DNA of 64,000 nt from Agapanthus africanus (taxonomy: Eukaryota; Streptophyta; Magnoliopsida; Asparagales; Amaryllidaceae): assembly GCA_030015575.1 (NCBI GenBank), contig CM057349.1:256303077-256367076 (forward strand). The letters run 5' to 3'. Positions 61,956-64,000 of the stretch are shown piece after piece. How positions within the stretch are numbered: the first letter of the stretch is position 1; the number at the start of each line of letters is the position of its first letter. Below the pieces are notes generated by a model. That model searched no databases. It saw nothing but the letters and a program-made list of their open reading frames with translations, and was not told where the DNA came from. Position numbers and translations under genes: made by a program.

Positions 61956-63143
61956 GGCCATCTAATAGATAAAATTATAGCATTGTAAAAGGTGGGGAAT
62001 AGATTCGGAATCTCTGCAGTCATTATGTATTGCTAAAATTTACATTGAGAACAATATCATTCAAACAAAATAAGTATCAAGCAGATAGGATGTAACCATC
62101 TTTAAAGAAGATAAAGCATCCCATTCACAGATGGCAAACAAGAAACCATAACTGATACACCAACAACAGTACGCATGAGAATGATCAAAAGATTCAAGTA
62201 AAATCAAACATCCAAGTGGTTAAATTAATATCCAAAGAAACTTCGCAGATAATGTAATTAAGAAAATATTATACAGGAATGCATTCTACAACATCCATAA
62301 ATTTATTAGAGCAAACAATAATATGAACACCTATCAAACAACTTCACTTATTTATAGCGCTGAAGAGATGCAAATTCACTAATAAGTAAAGGAAAAAGAA
62401 TATTTAATTGAAGTAATATAACAAAATAAAACCTCAAAATCTGCAAAAAGGAAAAGGGAAAAAACTCCAAACATCGGAAAAATATACATACAAAGAAATA
62501 ATTTCGTTTCATTTCAATATCAATTGGGCTTTAGCACATGCGGTAAGAATTGCTTGTCCAAAAAATAGAAAAGACAAAAACAAATTTTTTTCACTATTTT
62601 ACTTTGGATTTGAATCAGAAAAACCAACTTAACAACAATATAAATACATAATATGAAATTATAATGGTGTATATCAAAACAAGGAGGAAATACAATCTTT
62701 TTGTAATTGATATATTACTTCAGTCCAACTCCCCACATCAAGGAATTGATACTAATATTTAAAAATATCTTTTTAATAAAAAAAAATTATCCAAATCACT
62801 ACAAGGAGAGATTAAAAAAAAAACAGCAACTGCAAGAACTATCCAAAAATCATCAAAATCAACATATTAACAAAATAAACGAACACATACAAATTTCACT
62901 TCATTGCAACAAAAAGACCTACATAAATCAAATTCCCGTCCGATCACAAAACAAAAGTTGCTTTGAACAAATACAATTCATATCAAATCGAAGCCCAAAC
63001 AAGAATACAAAAAAAAAGGATCACCTTCAAATTCCCCATGATTAAGCGCAATTCAAAGAAATCGATATTAAAATAAACAAAGAACATCTAAACATCAAAA
63101 GATTGATGAAATTACTGTCAGCAGGTGAGGGGACGGCCGCCAT
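32588..63143 (-). CDS. YTH-domain m6A reader, ECT/YTHDF family, nine coding exons
   Basis: Exons on the minus strand: 63143-63116, 60359-60283, 60112-60013, 59643-59579, 38355-37930, 36732-36253, 34094-33882, 33812-33666, 32773-32588. Their lengths sum to 1722 nt, an unbroken frame of 573 codons plus TGA. The start context is GTCCATGGCG. The N-terminal ~330 residues are disordered and rich in Y, P, S, N, Q and G, as usual in ECT proteins. The YTH domain (about 338-475, exons 6-8) carries the aromatic m6A cage W361, W418 and W423, with the W-X4-W spacing of YTHDF proteins. Exon 8 encodes the family's C-terminal LEMLKIF/FYDDRQ segment and exon 9 an acidic tail. By family knowledge the product binds m6A in cytoplasmic mRNA and affects its fate. 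I cannot say which ECT paralogue it is. Intron 8 uses a GC donor, and intron 4 is enlarged by E4/E5. All exons look functional, but splicing across 21 kb is untested. Confidence 0.9.
32774..33665 (-). other. Intron 8 of the YTH gene, GC-AG type
   Basis: The donor reads CAG/GCAAGT (GC at 33665-33664) and the acceptor TTGCAG before 32773. The context matches the consensus of natural GC-AG introns. I see no gene inside, only short T/A-rich repeats (for example ACTAAAGTACCTTAA-like units near 33415 and 33478). Confidence 0.8.
34095..36252 (-). other. Intron 6 of the YTH gene
   Basis: 2158 bp, GTAAGT...CTCAG, between the two halves of the YTH domain. A 71-codon plus-strand frame at 35400-35615 has no recognisable motif. 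I see no mobile element ends. Confidence 0.75.
36733..37929 (-). other. Intron 5 of the YTH gene
   Basis: 1197 bp with GTACGT donor and TCTCAG acceptor. AT-rich; nothing else recognised. Confidence 0.75.
38632..40756 (+). repeat. E4 5' LTR
   Basis: Starts TGTTGGATATGTATGCCC and ends ...CCCAATA (terminal C mutated to T compared with CCCAACA in the 3' copy), directly before the PBS. It carries the paired palindromes CCGGCTC/GAGCCGG and ATTATTAAATC/GATTTAATAAT near 39795-39845. Confidence 0.95.
40757..43130 (+). other. E4 PBS and leader
   Basis: The PBS is 40757-40769. CCGGCG (40968-40973) can pair with CGCCGG (40996-41001), 211 nt after the PBS. CGTGAATGTCAT (41194-41205) pairs with ATGACATTCACG (41261-41272). 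A CGTTAG/CTAACG stem is at 41973-41993. Three copies of TTGTTGACTCCGTCAAG occur at 42460, 42547 and 42628. The splice-acceptor-like CAG ends at 43130. Confidence 0.8.
43131..43966 (+). pseudogene. E4 gag-pol, first part (gag deleted, protease to integrase start)
   Basis: After the acceptor-like CAG there are only about 60 codons before the protease region begins ([10 protein letters not shown]..., like E1 IENCLSI). Nearly the whole gag, including the zinc knuckle, is missing. The protease motif is followed by stops and frameshifts. The pre-integrase region and the start of integrase ([10 protein letters not shown]) follow until E5 interrupts. It cannot make a functional product. Confidence 0.85.
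43967..45957 (-). repeat. E5 3' LTR
   Basis: 1991 bp. It is followed at 45958 by the complement of the polypurine tract (ATCTCCCACCTGCAC). Relative to the other LTR it has lost a 35-bp stretch at the CATGTC at 45865-45870. Confidence 0.93.
45972..49892 (-). pseudogene. E5 gag-pol, broken
   Basis: From the ATG at 49892 (MTGLKLLL...) through gag, zinc-knuckle region, protease (about 49010-48960), pre-integrase and integrase (48812-48117, with SDRGGEY), linker, RT (47443-46793) and RNase H (46322-45972), in the same order as E1. Frames change and stops intervene between these blocks. The RT catalytic motif reads YVDA (46957-46946) instead of YVDD, so RT would be inactive even without the frameshifts. 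Similarity to E1 is high throughout. Confidence 0.9.
49893..52352 (-). other. E5 leader and PBS
   Basis: The PBS is 52339-52351. CCGGCGTCGCCGG (52112-52124) lies about 227 nt after it. A 9-bp stem CCACGGAAC/GTTCCGTGG is at 51746-51789, and TCGTTG/CAACGA (51490-51509) has the loop atatatag. The CGTTAG-type stem is at 50875-50896. The repeated motif reads CCTTGACTATGATCAACAT on the plus strand at 50425 and 50517, with a decayed copy at 50344-50362. The splice-acceptor-like CAG ends at 49899. Confidence 0.8.
52353..54381 (-). repeat. E5 5' LTR
   Basis: 2029 bp, TGTTGGG...TCCAACA on the plus strand. As the upstream LTR of an element in sense with the YTH gene, it could start transcripts that run towards exons 5-9. 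Confidence 0.93.
54382..56824 (+). pseudogene. E4 pol, second part (integrase to RNase H)
   Basis: Resumes at CGPMS of the integrase core. It contains the integrase residues with a stop after PPYTP, then linker, RT with intact YVDD (55838-55849), and RNase H ending WP-stop. Several in-frame stops (for example after KM near 55346 and after SRY near 56234) and a frameshift at about 55676 make it non-functional. The order matches E1 exactly. Confidence 0.9.
56880..59001 (+). repeat. E4 3' LTR
   Basis: Follows the polypurine tract AAGTGGGAGA and ends CCCAACA before the target duplication GTTTT. CCGGCTC (58045-58051) pairs with GAGCCGG (58058-58064), followed by ATTATTAAATC/GATTTAATAAT. Confidence 0.95.
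59007..59578 (-). other. Native part of YTH intron 4 (donor side)
   Basis: About 570 bp of AT-rich intron between the E4 duplication and exon 4. A 96-codon minus-strand frame (59062-59352) has no recognisable motif. Confidence 0.6.
60746..61235. mobile_element. Foldback MITE-like element with ~150-bp inverted repeats
   Basis: The left arm (about 60746-60896, TAGTACGGATCCGTC...) and right arm (about 61086-61235) are inverted copies with scattered mismatches. Both arms carry GGATCCGT, GCGGGTTCG and AATATTCTCTTAC. The element sits within TATATA runs, so the target site is probably TA-rich. The centre holds a direct repeat of ATATTTTGGGTAATATT. There is no transposase. Superfamily not assigned. 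Confidence 0.85.
61283..62222. repeat. Tandem ~450-bp duplication containing a second MITE
   Basis: 61283-61728 and 61753-62222 are near-identical. Each starts with a small MITE-like unit. In copy 1 the TIRs TTAGGATGCAACCTAAG... (61290-61316) and ...CTTAGATTGCACCCTAA (61416-61442) are both present. In copy 2 the right TIR breaks into a (CT)n tract. TA runs separate the units. Confidence 0.85.
61895..61954. repeat. CT and TA microsatellite
   Basis: A (CT)n run (61895-61930) passes directly into (AT)n (61931-61954), replacing the right end of the second MITE copy. Confidence 0.95.
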
Positions 63144-63260
63144 GGACTTCTAACGAAAGAAAGGGGCGATCTTTACAAGAAATTGAGATGGGCTCTAAAA
63201 CCCTAAAACCCTAATTTGGGAGGAGAGAAAGACAAAGCCCTAATTGGGTTATTAAAACAG
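63144..63260 (-). promoter_or_regulatory. Predicted 5' UTR of the YTH gene with telo-box-like repeats
   Basis: Between the TATA box and the ATG. 63198-63214 reads AAACCCTAAAACCCTAA on the plus strand, two overlapping telo-box-like units, with a further CCCTAATT near 63238. Such boxes are common near starts of plant growth- and translation-related genes. The transcription start itself is inferred from TATA spacing. Confidence 0.5.
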
Positions 63261-63286
63261 CAACACGCTTTGCCTCCTTGATTGCG

Positions 63287-63294
63287 TATTTATA
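63287..63294 (-). promoter_or_regulatory. TATA box of the YTH gene
   Basis: TATAAATA on the minus strand, about 145 bp upstream of the ATG, which fits a start near 63260 and a short leader. Confidence 0.6.
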
Positions 63295-63618
63295 TCCATT
63301 CCTTTTTCCTCCTTGGGCTTGGATAGGGTTGCAAAGAGGCAAGTTAAATTGCTTTTATTTGGACTTTTGAGGTTAGTAGTCATCAGATTTATTTTAATCT
63401 GTATGTCTGTAAATTTTAACAAAGAGGAGATTTACAGTTGATATACCACGCTTCATAATCTTTTTCTTTTATGTAGAAAACACCCCGTATTCTTAATATT
63501 TGTAGTTTAACCCTTAAATTTTGGATGTGTTTTTATATTCCACCCACATAGTTTCTCTTTTTTCCCCCAAAAAAGTTGTAATTTTTTTAAAATAAAATAA
63601 AAATAAAAAAACTGTAAT
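63295..63618 (-). promoter_or_regulatory. Proximal promoter region of the YTH gene
   Basis: About 320 bp between the TATA box and the start of a gypsy-like LTR. AT-rich; I recognise no further specific element. Confidence 0.4.
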
Positions 63619-64000
63619 TGTCATGTCCCGAAAGTACGGAATATGACCGGCACTTAAACTACGAACGTCTCGAGGCGTACATAATCTAAGTAAGCCGAAA
63701 ACCCAGAAATCCAAACTAAGAAAAGTAGTAGAGTGAGGGAAAACCAATTTAAAACAAGTAGTGTTAATAGCATAAGCCGAATTATGCAGGTTTTTAAAAA
63801 AAACATCAAATATTTCCCGAAAATTTCGGCAGAGTCTCCTTTGTAAATACTGGCCCCAAACGGGATACAACATGAATAGTATACGAAATCAATAAAAAGG
63901 CATCCCCAAGCGGGAGCTAGCTCTTCGTCAATCGACGGTCACAACCACACAAGTAATATAATATACAACGCCAAAGGCGAGGATCAAAACTCAAAAGGAA
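63619..64000 (-). mobile_element. S2: start of a second gypsy-like LTR (runs off the window)
   Basis: Begins TGTCATGTCCCGAAAG and follows the start of S1 (24754 onward) closely: GGCACTTAAA, AATTTCGGCAGAGTCTCC, GGCATCCC, GGGAGCTAGCTCTTCG. The orientation is inferred to be as in S1. Only the first ~380 bp are visible. Confidence 0.85.

Larger units (their letters stand above)
60360..63115 (-). other. Intron 1 of the YTH gene with MITE-like inserts
   Basis: 2756 bp, GTAAT...AACAG. It holds a long-TIR element (60746-61235), a duplicated MITE region (61283-62222) and CT/TA microsatellites (61895-61954). 62223-63115 is AT-rich with nothing recognised. Confidence 0.8.

Noticed and set aside
62707..63045. 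112-codon plus-strand frame in YTH intron 1
   Set aside because: A lysine/asparagine/glutamine-rich product of A-rich intronic DNA, antisense to the gene.

Overview
This is plant nuclear DNA, most likely from a eudicot. It holds one spliced cellular gene and a dense pile of nested LTR retrotransposons. The evidence is TGGTATCAGAGCC primer-binding sites (complementary to initiator tRNA-Met), Ty1/copia polyproteins, MITE-like inverted-repeat elements, AT-rich introns and a plant ECT-type YTH gene. I see no tRNA, rRNA, CRISPR or bacterial feature.

Positions 1-31528 are a retrotransposon nest, at least five levels deep, of related copia elements. I number them E1-E7. E1 (+, 1-9928) has an intact 1316-aa gag-pol ORF and near-identical LTRs, and sits in the gag gene of E2 (-, 9929-14465). 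E2 sits in the 5' LTR of E3 (+, 14466-23848), a coding-defunct element with good LTRs. E3 sits in an LTR of E6 (-, 23849-28450 with gaps), which also carries a 3.2-kb gypsy-like solo LTR with a perfect 5-bp target duplication (ATAGG). E6 sits in the leader of E7 (-, 28451-31528). The left halves of E2, E3, E6 and E7 lie outside the window.

Positions 31529-63618 hold a minus-strand gene for an m6A reader of the plant ECT/YTHDF family. Nine coding exons (ATG at 63143, stop at 32588) join in frame to 573 codons. Intron 4 is 21.2 kb because copia element E4 (+, 38632-59001, TSD GTTTT) landed in it, and E5 (-, 43967-54381, TSD GTATG/GCATG) landed in E4's integrase region. Intron 1 carries two MITE-like families. 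A second gypsy-like LTR starts at 63619, about 0.3 kb upstream of the gene's TATA box.

The most unusual signal is the roughly 2-kb leader shared by these copia elements. By eye it holds a GC-rich stem-loop 205-227 nt after the PBS whose sequence changes between elements while pairing is kept, a second stem-loop with a CTATA-type loop, a third CGTTAG/CTAACG stem, three copies of a palindromic motif whose core differs by subfamily, and a polypyrimidine-CAG splice acceptor just before the gag ATG. I infer a modular RNA-control leader that may separate genomic RNA from translated mRNA. All folds and identities were judged by eye.
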